In this document: piece after piece, positions 12,101-25,135 of the stretch | Layout: the number at the start of each line of letters is the position of its first letter | Position numbering within the stretch: the first letter of the stretch is position 1 | NCBI GenBank assembly: GCA_028023455.1 | Contig: JAQFVV010012418.1 | Coordinates: forward strand, 9,729,244 to 9,793,243 | Length of the DNA: 64,000 bases | Reading direction: 5' to 3' | Source of the DNA: Epiperipatus broadwayi | Taxonomy: Eukaryota; Onychophora; Udeonychophora; Euonychophora; Peripatidae | Translations under genes and position numbers: made by a program | Notes under the pieces: generated by a model | The model's database searches: none | Seen by the model: the letters and a program-made list of their open reading frames with translations, nothing else | What the model was told of the DNA's origin: nothing

Positions 12101-13464
12101 GTATTTCACTGAAGTGATATGTCTATGTCAAGTAAATTATTTGTTTATAATTTTTATTTTATAGAATAGTAAATAAATACTTTCCATTGACATTTTTTCA
12201 AAAATTGTATTTAATTTTATAATATCTTGAAAATGTAATATCAAGATCATGCGACAATGTATATGATCATCAATTAGAAGGATCTAAAGATACTGAATTT
12301 ACAGTTGTAAGAATACATCCTTATTGGATCACCCATGTGAAATGAATGAAGAATAATAACCATTTTAAAATATATTTTGTAGTAAACTTAAGTATATCTT
12401 TTCCTGAGAAAAAAAACAGGTTCCATTTTCATATAAAGATTATTTTAAAGATATTACTTGCTTTTAATGAGAAAGATATGGTTGGATATAGGATGTCATG
12501 GAAAGCTATAAGTAGGCATGATGTTGAAATTTTTTTAAAAAGAAACAAAATTCAAAATGAGTTAAAAGACATGATTAAATAATCAAATGGATTATTGCTT
12601 AAGAGTTTATAAGAAATTGAGCACTGAAAGTGACAGAGATAGAATTTGAGCTCCAAAATCCACTATTCTATCTTTACACTACACAATGCAGAGCAAGTTT
12701 TAGCATTGCAGTTTGTCAACATACCAAAGACTTATGGATATATTTTCAGTTCTTATATTCATTGCAAAAGTCATCTCTTACATTGGTGATAAAGTATCAC
12801 TATTTGGCCATATTATCTATTGGCTAGCTACTTCATCTGTCTTCAATCAAAGAACATTTGTATTTTCTTTTATATTATAATGATTTGTTATAGATTTTTA
12901 TTTTAAAAAAGTATGCCTCACAGTATTTTTTCTCTAATATAATTCTAAATATTTAAAACATAATTTCATTTTTACTTTTAAAAAATCATTTACAAAAATT
13001 ATTTTTTCCATAGTAGGTTGTTACTACCTAAAGTCTTCTCCATCTTTTATTTTTGTAGAAAATTTTAAAGAATTTTTTTTAAGTCTAAAAGACTAGAGAT
13101 TATTTGACATTTACTATTGATCATTTTTATTTATATGACAATGTAAATTGAAGCAATTCTGAAAATAACTAAAATAATTAATCTGTTCTAGCTGAAGAAT
13201 GGAAGAAAATTCATATGATTGATAAAAGACTTCTTTTGTGTATATATATGCAAATTTGATTTGTTTTCTTTTGATCTATTATATATATATTGAACCGGGT
13301 AAGCTAATTGCTTGAATAGTAAACAAAATATATAGCATAAACCTTTACTCTTTAGTGGAAATAGAAACTTGTGATAAACAAAATTGTAAGACTTCTTTTT
13401 CTACATAATAATTATAATACAATTGTTATTATAAATTCGATCTACTCCACTGCAATTTAATTAT
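12101..13464. other. Unassigned AT-rich stretch downstream of LINE relic
   Basis: Includes open frames of 78 codons (12346-12582) and 65 codons (12630-12827) on the plus strand. I recognise neither. They could be the 3' part of the LINE ORF, because they follow in the same orientation, but no thumb or zinc-knuckle motif is visible. Confidence 0.35.
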
Positions 13465-15163
13465 TGCACCATCATGATTCCTTCGGCAGAGAAGCATAAT
13501 ACCCAGAGAGTACCTATGACCAAGCAGAGCTATATAAGATATATAACTGCAACCACATTTGAAGGACATAGATCTTCTCGACTGCAAAATTCAACACCTA
13601 TCATTCATGGCACTTTTTTGTTTTGGAGTAAACTCCAGGCACCAGTTAATTACACAGAAGGTAACTAACGTACCTTGAACAACAGCAAACTAATTCATCG
13701 GCTAAGAAATCCCAACTAGCTCAGTCAAAAGGATAATATAATAAATTGCTGTAGTAAAGAATTGACCGACAAAATATTAATTTTCAAAGATAATTTATTT
13801 TAGCTATAATGCTTAATAAAATTTGTAAACTAATTATAAAATTTCTTAATTAATCTAAACTATGATTTATAATAATCTCAGGCACACAATATTATAATAA
13901 GATATACAATAGTAATATAATTTTACATAAAGCATTAAATAAATACAAGCATTCAAACACACACATAAATAGTTCATTTTATGAAGCTATAGAGTTCATT
14001 TATTAAACTGACTCTGGGAGGCTTCAAGATTGCAATGGCTACATTTATATCAGAAATTGGAATAAGAAAATGTTATTTATTATATATAGGATTTTGGACA
14101 TTGTGGATTTTTGCTATTTGCTGCTTCATGTGTGTTTTTATCAACCAGTTGGATTTTAGGCTTATGTTGCGGTCCTAATGATTATTTTACATGCCACTTC
14201 TATTTCAGACAGTTAGACATCTATGGTGGCTTCAGATTATTAGGTGGGCATTGCTCCTATTGGGAAAACTACTGGTGTTCTGTCGGAGTGAGGCTGGAAT
14301 CTGGATGTATGTTTCCGACAACTGCTCAACACTGCATTGTCTTTATTACCAAATACATATGGAAAAGAATAACTCTGGATATGTGACAAGACTGACTGAA
14401 GACTGACTGCTGATACATGAAAAACTGACTATTTATGTGAATACCTGTTGTCATTTTTTCTTCAATTAATTTTTATACCCACCAGCTATATCTATTGTTG
14501 AAATTCATCCACTGCTTTTGATTAAATTCTTGTTGAGATGCCTTTTAATTAATTCTGTTGTTGGATTTTAATTAGTAGCCATTGCTAATCCCTGTTGTTT
14601 CTGGATTTTAATTAGTAGCCACTGCTAATTCCATCCTTTCAGTTATTTTTTTTAATATTTATCTTTCATATTTTATTTCATTAACATGCACACATTTTAC
14701 TATATTTCTTCATATTTAAAATCAGCTCATTATTTACAAAGGAAAAGATATTTCTTTTTTTTTTTTAATTTTTAAGATTTCCTTTTTTTCTTCTTTAAAT
14801 TAAATGAGAGTATTTTCTAAGTTATATTTTCTACCTCCTTCTAATTAATTAATTTGTAACTTTTAGTGATAAATGATGTTTATGTGAATAAAACTCTTTT
14901 ATTCGTAAAACTAGGAATTAATTGATTTTTAGCAAACTGTGTTTTGTTTCAAACTAATAACAAAAAAAAAAAAAACTCTTTAAACTTTTTTTTATTAAAC
15001 TTTTAACTATTTCTTTAAATGAGATGTTTTTACCTCAATCATTTACTGACAGATTTTATTATTCATTATCAATTTTAAAACTTCTTATGTTATTTATGAA
15101 AATTTTTATTTTTCAATAATTGTAAATGAACTTATTACAATATGTATCTTGCTTAGCGATACA
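13465..15163 (-). repeat. Solo LTR, diverged relative of the 23.8-29.1 kb element
   Basis: Plus-strand landmarks align in order with the LTR at 23758. They are TGCACC start, GGCAGAGAAG, TATAAxATATATAACT, a CATTT-ccagGACATAG segment, TTCAACACC, GCACTTTTTT, a CCAG segment, AATTGACCGACAAA, CATTTTATGAAG/TATAGAGTTCA, TCTGGGAGGCTT and AATGGCTA. In sense (minus) orientation, an AATAAA lies at 13794-13799 and TATAAAAA at about 14470-14479. The left end is TG; the right end near 15163 (GCGATACA) is tentative. No matching target duplication was found. The internal string GGATTTTAATTAGTAGCCA is duplicated at about 14564 and 14603. Open frames on the plus strand here (13474-13668, 14111-14406) are antisense chance frames. 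Confidence 0.72.
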
Positions 15164-15853
15164 ATATGTAAATAATGATGTTTACTTACATGTGTGTAAA
15201 TAGTCTATATCATTAAGGAGCTTTTGAATTACTAGTATCTATTTTTCAAAGTTTTGAGTTATATTTGGATATGAGTTTGTAATTCTATACTTAACAATGA
15301 CTGGGCAGTGAACTCAATTGATTCCTCAAAATGTCTCATAAACCAAAATCTAGCATGAAAATAAAGTTTCTACTGACAAAAAAGTAATTTATCTTAAATT
15401 CAAAATTATTTTAAAAAATACAACTTAAATTGGAAAAAAAAGTTAATTAATGAATAATCATTTTACTAAGCATATTATTATTAAAAAAGTATTAACCTGT
15501 GGGAAATATACTGTATACAAATATTTCAGTAGCTATAACTTTTTTAAAAAAAATGTAAAAAAATTATTTTATTGCCAACTCGAGAATATTTCCTGAATGC
15601 ATGAATTCATAAAATTGATTGAGTTAATATATGTTAACTAATATATACATTGTAAAATTTAATATTAATGTACTTTATTATTGTATATAATGTATGTGTT
15701 CAATTACTTACTATACTGAATGAAGCTGATATTTTTTTTTTGCTTTTCTAGTTGTTAATAACAAACATCTTTATTTTGGATATATTATAAATGAAAGTAT
15801 TGGTTGTTTTGTGAGGGCACTGAATGAAAATTAGATAAAGCACATTAATCATA
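15164..15853. other. AT-rich spacer between two LTR-like units
   Basis: Nothing recognised. Several homopolymer A runs and no frame above background. Confidence 0.4.
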
Positions 15854-18358
15854 TGTACCGGTCAAAATAGTATGCTCACTTAACAAGATTCAAATCTTAA
15901 GCAAAAGTACCTCGAATCCGATCATGCTCGAGATACACAGATCTGGAGCAATCCTGAATTCTAACCTATTTGCCTACTCTTCGAATCTCTGACCCAATGA
16001 ACAACAATTCTGATGACACAGTAAAATTATTTTAAATCCGTGCCCATAAGCAAAGCGGTAGAGCATAAGATCAGACTGATGGTGATGATCGAGATTGGAG
16101 TAGCCCAGGAATTACATTTATTATAGTTATTTATTGATGCTAAGCTCTTAGCTAAAGAAAATAGTTCTAAATATTAACTAGAAAATAATACTTCAAAAAC
16201 GACAAACCAGGATTTACATGAAATAGATATTTTTAATAAATCTTACACAAATGCATATGTATATTACAAAAGATTAAAAAACGCATGTATATTTTACCAA
16301 CCAGTTTCACGCTTGGGACAATATCGTTTATTTACAAGACTTGGGACTTTGTTGTATAAAATCCCCTCTATCACTCATTTAATAAATATAATTGTACAGA
16401 TACAATTTCATATTATTTTGACAAATAAATATAAATGTACGGTCTCAATCATTTATTTACAATCTTAAAATCATTACATATGTTTGATAGGCATTGTTAG
16501 GACATAGCGTCTTTAGAATAAGTATACATAAAAAACAAACAATGCGCAATATTTACGAGAATAAATTATACCAATTGATTTACGTCTCTGGGAATCGATA
16601 ACGCTTTTTTTAAACGAAAGCGGTTTTAAGATCAACATACTGAACGTATTTTACGAAATGAATCATTATCTTTAACACATCATTGCGACTTACTAAGATT
16701 AGACGGACGGCGATCAAATTAAAGAGCAGAGTAACGGTACTAGCATACATTAAAGAAATCTGGCCTTCATGGCGATTGTGGATATTTTATCATTTTAAAG
16801 CATATTTGAAAAACGAACTTAGAGTTGATATGTCCGCGCATTCTGGCGGAGCGATATCGAAAGAGGGTCTGGGTTTGAGAGCCCAGAATCTGGATGCACT
16901 GTATTCTGCAGCACATAATATCATAACCCTCCTAAACTTTACGTTCCACAGAGAGTCTCTGATTACGAACGATTTCGAAAAGTAGGACAGGAGCTTCAAG
17001 CTTTCGATGTCTCCAATAACAAAACGATCAAGAAATGGAAAAGATAAAATATCAGAATAAAGGAAAAGGTATGCCAGCAACGTTTATATAATTTTATAAT
17101 ATTATTTAAAGTTTGGAAATGGTCTAACCTCTTGCGCAATAATCTATTTTTCAATTCTGAGTCATTTAACTAATCATAATGAATAACAACATTTATATTT
17201 AAAGAATCGATTCCCAAATACGTATTAACTGGTAGAATTCGCCCTTCAGGCACCAGCAAAAAAAAAAGAATTGGATTAATTATGTGAAGGTTCACGATTT
17301 TTTTAAAATAGAAATTTAAAGACAAATTCAAAGCAGCCAATTTAGCAAAATTCATCCACAGTAAAAGTTTTTAATTTACTTTAAGAATAATGAATTTAAA
17401 ATGAAACCAAACTCGCGAGCAATTTCTATTTAATATAAAGAAAACTTTATTGATAAGTTTTAAATAAAGCCCACCCTTTTTCCAAGTAAAACAATTATTT
17501 TCCTCCTTACTCGCGAATTTAGCGATTTTGGCATATTAAAGAAAATAGATTATATTTATACATTAAACAAAATACATAACATCTTAATGGAATCGCCCAT
17601 ATTTATATATATAATTTAATTAAGCGTGAAAGGTAAGTTAAAATACATGATATTAATAAAAGATTACTGAGAGAGAGTTTAAAAGCAAAATTTAGCAGAA
17701 GCTTATAAAATAATATATAAATTAAGATATGAAGGTTGAACTATAGATTACAAATTACAAAAGTATTGACTTATGAAGGCAGTTCTACGTTAAAAGGTTA
17801 CCTAAGAAAAAAAACAGCTTAGCGGCATCATTAGCAATCAGCAGTCAGAAGTAATCATGTTGTATATTCAGCTAGATGGAACATGGCAGTGGCAGGCAGA
17901 CAGTTCTTCGAGAGAAGAAGGAAAAAAGATGCTTTTTTTCTACTCACAATTCATAGCACCAAACTTCTCTTGACTTCTTAAAATGTTACGGTCTTGAAAA
18001 CCTTCAAAGTAACTGACTGAAAAAGAACTCAACTCAACTGACTCAAATCTCAACTCAAAAAAAAAACTCTTTTGTTCTATGGGCCTTTTTTTATCCACCT
18101 TAATCCCACCAAGAATGCAATCTCAGTTGCCCACAGCTATCTCTTAATTAAAAAAACATGTTTGATTAGTAAAATATTTAATTAACAAACTAAAACAGAT
18201 AAGGCTGGAAATACCATTTTAGCTATTTTTAGAGATTTGAAAACAACTAAAAGAGAATTTTAATTAAGATTTATAATTTTAATTAATGAAAACAATCTGA
18301 CTATAGATAAAGATAATTTCAGTATTTCAAGCCCTCCCCATCTTTCTTTGTCGTTACA
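15854..18358 (-). repeat. Candidate second LTR family, about 2.5 kb, minus orientation
   Basis: On the plus strand it begins TGTACCGG and ends CGTTACA, i.e. TGTAAC...GGTACA in sense. The other LTRs here also end GGTACA. Near its sense 5' end it has a weak TATA-like GGATAAAAAAAGG (about 18090), followed by repeated GAGTCAGTTGAGTTGAG-type motifs (18010-18060), the same order as TATA plus TTGAGTCAGTT in the 23.8 kb LTR. The segment is noticeably richer in CG dinucleotides and GC than its surroundings, especially 16600-17050. It contains opposing open frames (16683-16985 plus; 16790-17080 minus) that I do not recognise. No partner LTR or target duplication is seen, so the boundaries are inferred. 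Confidence 0.42.
16040..16106 (+). other. tRNA-like Pol III promoter relic
   Basis: TAAGCAAAGCGGTAGAGCA (from 16047) resembles a tRNA D-arm/A box. About 36 bp downstream, GATGATCGAGATTGG (from 16084) resembles a B box (GGTTCGANTCC). The order and spacing suit a type 2 Pol III promoter. A clean cloverleaf is not obvious, so it is more likely a tRNA-derived SINE head or tRNA relic than a functional tRNA gene. Confidence 0.35.
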
Positions 18359-18934
18359 TTCCACTAGTTTAATTAAATACACATATATAAAAAAGATATT
18401 TACAATTATATAAAGAAAACATCTAATATTCAGCAATAAATAAAATTATTGCTTCGTTCATATATATATACGCATCACTCACCCTACTGTTTTACTTTGC
18501 TAAATATCTTATTAATGTTTTTGGATCATTATGCATACAGTGTGTGGGTGAATGGCATATATTTACAGTGGGGTCTGCATTGCAGGCCCCATAGGAGGTT
18601 AGTGTAGATGGTTAAGCATGAAGCTCAATGATGATTAGACATTGACTGCTTCACATATTTTAATTTTATAATACTGTATAGTATTTAATGAATAATTTCT
18701 ACATTGTACTATATATTTTTAGCATTAGTGTCACCATTTTATTTTTGGATGACATAGCTTTAATGAAGTCACTATTTAATGATGTCATCTCTTTTACAAA
18801 ATAACCACTATTTTAAAAGAAAATGGCTATAGTTATTTAAAATAAGTTTTGACATTTTTTGTAAAGATTATAACAGTAAATAATCAATTGTAAATAAAAA
18901 TAGTGGAACAAATTGTTGATGAGGTTTTTTACTA
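18359..18934. other. AT-rich stretch with a GC-rich hairpin
   Basis: At 18570-18590, GGGGTCTGC pairs with GCAGGCCCC around a 3-nt loop (ATT), one G-T wobble. Nothing else was recognised. Confidence 0.5.
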
Positions 18935-19105
18935 ACTGTGGTAAAATTGTATATTGAAATGGAATATTTATCCTGCCATATCTGCCGTTTCACTTAGTTA
19001 CAGCCTATCACCCACTATTTACTAAGTTTAAACCCTAAAAGTATCTCAAGAGACATCTATGTGGGTATATAGGTATGATCGCATATATATGTGTGTATTA
19101 ATATC
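18935..19105 (+). repeat. Interspersed repeat copy A (partner at 32630-32775)
   Basis: Shares with 32630-32775 a collinear series of strings: GAATATTT, CTGCCATAT/TTGCCATATTTG, GTTTCAC, ACAGCCTATcaCCCAC or its variant, AAACCCTAAAAGT, and AGACATCTATgTGgGTATATAGGTAT. The second copy lies just past the relic LTR element at 29.9-32.3 kb. The family is not recognised. Confidence 0.7.
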
Positions 19106-22100
19106 TGTACCATAACTATCATATATAGATTACAATAATACCTTTATTAAAAGTAATGTATAATTTATAATTCAATTTATAACTCAATTTTTTAAAATTG
19201 CATGTATATATGTGTATTATACATATCACCATAATATATTATAACCTACGCTCACAACACCACTCATATACATTATATGAGTAAATGCCCAGGGCGCCAG
19301 TTCTATTAATGATTAGAACAATATAACAACATATCTGATACAAAATTATTACTGAGACTATTTACCTAAGTCTACATTCATCTCGGCTCAGTGGGAGGTT
19401 ATAGGAAGTTCATAAGATATATAATTATAAGTAAATGAAAGAAGAAATACTATAAAACATTAAATATAATGTAAATCCTTTTTGTTAACTAACTGCATGA
19501 TAAAGAATCACAATGTTTATTAGTACAGTCTATTAAAATATCCTTTCAACTTAATTTCTTCCTTCATCCAAGTATAACATATATCTGCTTGATATAATTA
19601 TATCACTAAACAATTCTATGACTTGGCATATCATCATCGAAACAGTTACCTTAATACCGATCAAGGAATATACAATAAGATCTCAGGGAATTTAAAAACA
19701 CAGTTGAATTATATAAAATACATTGGCCCATAATTTATAATTCTAATTTATAATAAAATGTAATGAGATAAATTGACTAAATGCTTTACTGTGTTTAACA
19801 ATTAGATAATGACAGAAATAGGGTATTTTAATTTCACATCATCATCTAACAAATATACTAATTGGGCAACTTTTCTAATACGATTATCGAGTAGCAAATG
19901 TTCCTTATAATGTTAGGATTAAGAAAACAAGATTGTCAGACACCAGCAAATTTGATATTATAATTATAAAATAATATATCTATTTTATAATAGATGTATG
20001 AAATGTGGAGATGTGGAAATTGAAACACGAATGTATACAAGAACAACTCAAGACACAGTTCTTTAATAAATAAACAAATCATTTATTACACTGAAAATTT
20101 AATTTAATATACTTATTTACAATAAGACTGCTTGTCTTAATAATTTTAAATTTTCAAACAAACCTTGGACATCAGTTTGGGGTTATCCCTATTATATTAC
20201 ATTATTCCCTATTCAGACCTTTTTTAAAAGTAAATTAACAAACAAAACTTGAATATTCTGACTTTGAATACCTGCTTTACTTAAGCATTTCATCTAAACA
20301 TATCATTAACTAAATAATATATTATATTATTGGCACAATAAATATTTATGAGAGGATATTCTATTGATTAATAAAATAAATCAAATTAACATATTTGGCC
20401 ATCAACGAAGCAACTTTCTTTAACTAATTAAATAATCATTTTAATTACATACATTTTTCATGCATAGCAATAAAATCTTATCCATTCTAATGATTGATGA
20501 TTTATAACTTTATGTTAAATGAATACAATGTATTTTAAAGCGTTTATTTCCTGTTTTAATTTCAATAACATTATACTCTCATATCCGCGATATTGTTTAT
20601 ATTAAGCGTGTGTGTCCAAGCAACAATAATAGAAAACAATCTTTTCCACACACTATCCATTCACTAAGAAAATATTAAACAATTACTTCATTTCAGACAA
20701 TGTCCTAGACCAGTCGACAAATAAGACACTAATATCCCAACAAAATTTAATTTAACTAATTATCTGGCCACATATTAAATAACACAGAGCTATATTTTCA
20801 TGATTATACAAACTACACGTTCCAAAGGAAATTCACATGAGGAGCAAATAAACTCTTACTTAATGCTTCTACAATAATTCATCTAATTCTGAAATACACT
20901 ATTGGTGTGGGACTTTTTCCCTCAGCACCAGGACTATAAGAAAAACATCACTTAACTTCAAAACTATCCTTCCATAATACGCATATAATATAGCCTAGGC
21001 TCTACTCATGGAAAATTATTAAAATATACTACATAGGCAAAATTTCTCATCCCTACAAACATAGAACACATCCAGATTACTTTCCATTCCCAAAGCTCTT
21101 CTACATATCTAACATTATATATACACGCTGGCAGATAAATACATACAGATAACCTACTAATCCGTTCAATTCTTTAGAATACGACAACATCCGAAATTTA
21201 TACATAAGATATTCACAAACTGAACTTTTATTAAACAAATGTTATAATTGTGTAAAAATAGACACACCCACGCGTGAATAAGAATATATGAAAAAAAAAA
21301 ATCAATTCCTAGTTATATATTATGCAAGCGTCACAGTAATTAAATAATACATTAAGGTATAACTTTTAATTCAGAATAAACTTTAAACTATTTTTAAAAT
21401 TTAATAGTTATAATTATTACGAATGAGATTTTTTTACCATCTCTAGCAGACTATTTCTATTATATGTTCGTTGATTTAAAAGCCAAAATTCTCACTTTGA
21501 GATAAGAAAATATACAAAATAAATGTAAACCTCTCTCTAACAATATAATAAAAAAAAACATATATTTCTTTCCTTTACCTTCGTAAAGAAAAATAAAACA
21601 TTTGAATAAAATCAATTTTATTACCAGCGTATCCACCATTCGTGAGTACGCATTCCAGATGATCTAGGAGTTCATACAGCCCACAATTATAAACAAAACA
21701 TAATAATAAATATGTCTATCTATTTATCATATACATTGATGATGACAAGTAATAAAAAAAATAAAGAAACAAAAGTCATTTGTTCTTTGACTTAAAGTAA
21801 AAAGTTCACTTGCAAAGTCCTCCTCCAAGTTTATTGAACAATATGGAGATAGATTCCAAACTGAGTTCGAACATAAAATGAATTTCTGTAGGATAACAAA
21901 AAAAAATAATAATCATAATGTAAATATGATCTAGCATCTCCAATGTTCTAGCGTAGTTACTTGAGCTTACTACATCATGCATAAGTAATCAATTTTTATT
22001 ATGACGGAAATATGAAAGACATTTTTAGCTACAGTTGTACAAGAATTATTTAATTCACTCCGTAGTAGTTTTTAAATTAAGTAAGCAATTATTCTTAATA

Positions 22101-23757
22101 AATTTCTTAAATAGCATTTGTTTTTCTGACATTTTATAAGCTAGTATACATATAGTTTATTTTTAAATATTGCAAATTAATACATCATAATCCTTGGTAA
22201 TCCCACAACTAGTAATAATTTATTTTCTAAATGCATCCATATCAAAGAGAACAGAAATACACAGCATTCCCATCCTTCCATCCGATTTAAGTACATATTT
22301 AATGAGTAGTATCTTTTGGTTATTTGGAGTAATTCACATTTTATTTCTTTCATAAAAATACATATTATTTTTAGGAATACTAAATAAATAAATACTGTCA
22401 TTTCTCCGTAATAAATTTAAGTATGGCATGATATATCAAAATACACATATCCTTTAAATTTTATATTTAACTTTTATAAAAGCAAGACATAAAACATAGT
22501 GAAAAATTAAAATAAATTCTGTAAAACTGTTTTGCACACATTTCCAAGAGATATTATATGACACACGTAGATTAGTTAGATAATTATAAAGTTCATGCAT
22601 TTTATTTTCCTTAATGATAAGTAAATAAAATAATGCAAGCTTAGTATTATCGATATACATTTTAAAATAGTAATAAGTATGAGGTGGTTAACTCAAAAGT
22701 TTAAATTAGGTAAGGAAATGAAAAACTGATATACCTTCTTAGATTCTAGTCTTGCATTCCAACTGAAGACCTTTCCGTAATGAATTTCTTATGACTTTTC
22801 CAGAAGTTTACTCCAAAGCTTTTTTTAAAATTAATTTGATGTCAGGAAGATATATATATATTTGTTATAGCAGGGAAGAGTAATATACTGGCTGCAATTA
22901 TCAACAATAATGAGCCATTTTAAATCTAAACTATCTGTTAAATAGATATCTCCCCCTCCATCAAAAAGGTCATTTCCCTTCAAAAAGGTTAACTCCCACC
23001 TTTTTCACTTAAGCTCATTACATATGCAAGAAATCTTTTCTTTAAAAAAAAATCATTCTGATTTTTACAATTAAATCAAGACACACACACAAAAAAAATA
23101 ACTTTTACAAACTTGAAAGAAATGAATATTAATTAACTGTTAAACAAAAATGATTAATAATTTATTTAATTTGCAAAATAATCCACTGGTCCAAATATCT
23201 ATTAATCATTGGAAAAAAATATATTTATTAAATTATTAAAGATAATTACTGTAATTTAAATGTCTTCATGTTAAATGTACTATTGCTTAATGTTATTAAA
23301 AGATGAAAATGAAATGAAACATAATACAGACATACATGCATGCACATGTACTGCAACCTAAATATTAAACTATCTCGACTAAATATAATTGAAATGGCTA
23401 TTAATGTTGACAAAGGTATAGGTATCAATGAATAAAGGATTAGGAAACCATTCAAACCAATACTACACTAAAATAAAATAACTTTGCATTCTCCTAACAA
23501 AATATACTAATTCATATAATAAATAACCCCTCTTTGTTGCATTAAATACTTCATTAATTATAATAATAATAATAATAAATGCCTATAAAGTGGTTAATCA
23601 AATGCATAAGCAATTAACATCTAAAGCTCTAAACAATTTCCAGTAAAATTTTAAAATTTTAAGGCTATTTCATTTTTTTAATAATATAACTATTCACTAC
23701 AGATACAGAGTATCTCAATTCCTTGTGCCCATTCAGAGGGTCACAATATATATATAT
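19106..23757. other. A/C-rich plus-strand stretch without genes
   Basis: The plus strand is biased toward A and C, most strongly at 20.6-21.2 kb, the reverse of the 5.2-10.4 kb bias. No domain was recognised in either direction. The short minus-strand frames at 22177-22401, 22454-22660 and 23246-23455 are low-complexity hydrophobic peptides with no recognisable motif. Confidence 0.4.
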
Positions 23758-24161
23758 TGTACCAGGTTCTATTATGGGACATACGAATCACCGGCCTCTT
23801 AGGCAGAGAAGAACATATTCAGAGAATATGTATGTCCAAACGATAGCTATAAAATATATAACTAGTGTTACATTTCCAGGACATAGCTTCTTCTCGGCTG
23901 TTGAGTTCAACACCACGTTCAAAGCACTTTTTTTTGTTTGTGTATAAACACGGGTGCCAGCTATCTATTCAAAAGAATAAACAACACACTTTGAACAGTG
24001 GCCACTAACTCAACACCTAAGTTATGCCCATAGACTAGCTGAGTTACTTGTAATCACTAACAGATTATACATAATTAGTGGTGAGAAGAATTGTAAGAGA
24101 GATTGGTAAAAGAGTTGATAAAAAGAATTGACTGACAAATAGAGTTTAAGTTTTAAGACAA

Positions 24162-24167
24162 TTTATT
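24162..24167 (-). terminator. Polyadenylation signal AATAAA in 3' LTR
   Basis: TTTATT on the plus strand reads AATAAA in sense. It lies about 600 bp downstream of the LTR TATA box and is conserved at 27926-27931 and, in the solo LTR, at 13794-13799. Confidence 0.6.
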
Positions 24168-24762
24168 AACTAACATTAATTTACTAAATTTAAACATCTT
24201 TATAATTTTTTAACTAATATAACACATGCACATTTTAAATTAACACACTATAATATATATCTTATGAAAAGCATAAATAATGTTTGACATTTATAAAATC
24301 ACATAGCATTCACAAACACGCACATCAATAGTTCATTTTATGCATGATTATAGAGTTCAAATTACTTGTCTCTGGAGGCTTTACGAATTAATGCAATGGC
24401 TATTTTGGTATAAACAAAAATAAGCAAATGTTTTACCTAGGATTTTGAACGTAGATTTAGAACTTTGTTTTCTTCTTGTTTGCTGCTTCCATTACGAATA
24501 CTTCCAGCCGGCTGGGATGTTTCCTTATTATTCACGATTATTACTATTGGAGGCAATTAGATATTGATGGAGATTTTCAAGTTGTTATGCTGACATTATT
24601 TCACAGGCAGATCTTGCTGTTTTCATCGGACTTCAGGCTGTGGAGAAACATGTGTTCCCAAAAGCTGCTCAGCACTGCATTTTGTTTCTGGATACAATTA
24701 ACTCAACTGATTGTCCTCTCTTGACTTAACTGACTCAATTAATTGTCCGATAATAAAAAGGT

Positions 24763-24771
24763 CTATTTATA
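24763..24771 (-). promoter_or_regulatory. TATA box of 3' LTR
   Basis: Sense strand GGTATAAATAG, a strong TATA element. It is followed in sense by repeated TGAGTCAGTTAAGTCA-like motifs around the expected start site. Conserved in the right LTR. Confidence 0.65.
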
Positions 24772-25115
24772 CCTGCGATATGTTGTTCTTGTAATATCCT
24801 CTGGCAATATCTGTTGTCGAAATTCCATTGATAATCCTTTGACAATGTGTTTTAGAAGATTGTTTAATTAGTAATAGCCATGCAGATATGTTGTTTTACA
24901 TTTTCAATTAATAGCCATTGCCATGTTTTTTAATGATAATCTTTTTTTATTTCATTTTAATATTTATTACGCATCCTATTTGACTCTCATCTTTTCGCAA
25001 ACAAACTGTAATAAACTCTTCAACATTTAATTTTACATTTTTATTTTACGAAAGATTATTTTAGTAATTTTTTTTTTAGATAGATTATTATGTGCCAACA
25101 TTCAATATTGGTACA

Positions 25116-25135
25116 TTACATCATCCCCGTTTGAG
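25116..25135 (-). other. Polypurine-tract candidate
   Basis: Sense strand reads CAAACGGGGATGATGTAA immediately before the TGTACC of the 3' LTR. A G-rich tract ending GATGATG abutting the LTR is the usual place for plus-strand priming in Ty3-like elements. Confidence 0.6.

Larger units (their letters stand above)
23758..25115 (-). repeat. 3' LTR
   Basis: 1358 bp, TGTACC...GGTACA on both strands (short inverted termini). By eye it is nearly identical to the right LTR apart from indels. It retains about 31 bp (GGCAGAGAAGAACATATTC onward, near 23802-23832) that the right LTR lacks. The older solo LTR at 13465 also has GGCAGAGAAG, so the right copy has a deletion. It lacks about 185 bp present in the right LTR at about 28742-28925. 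Plus-strand open frames inside (23723-23947, 24476-24724) are antisense. Confidence 0.9.

Noticed and set aside
12346-12582. 78-codon plus-strand frame
   Set aside because: No recognisable motif; may be LINE 3' sequence but there is no evidence, so it is not called a gene.
17234-17246. AGAATTCGCCCTT, matching a common TA-cloning vector junction
   Set aside because: Only 13 bases match and the flanks are not vector sequence, so it is taken as coincidence rather than contamination.
22177-22660. Two minus-strand frames of about 70 codons
   Set aside because: Hydrophobic low-complexity peptides typical of chance frames in AT-rich DNA.
24476-24724. Plus-strand frames in LTRs (also 23723-23947, 27517-27714, 28287-28502, 14111-14406, 13474-13668)
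   Set aside because: They are antisense to the LTRs, recur only because the LTRs are homologous, and have no domain.
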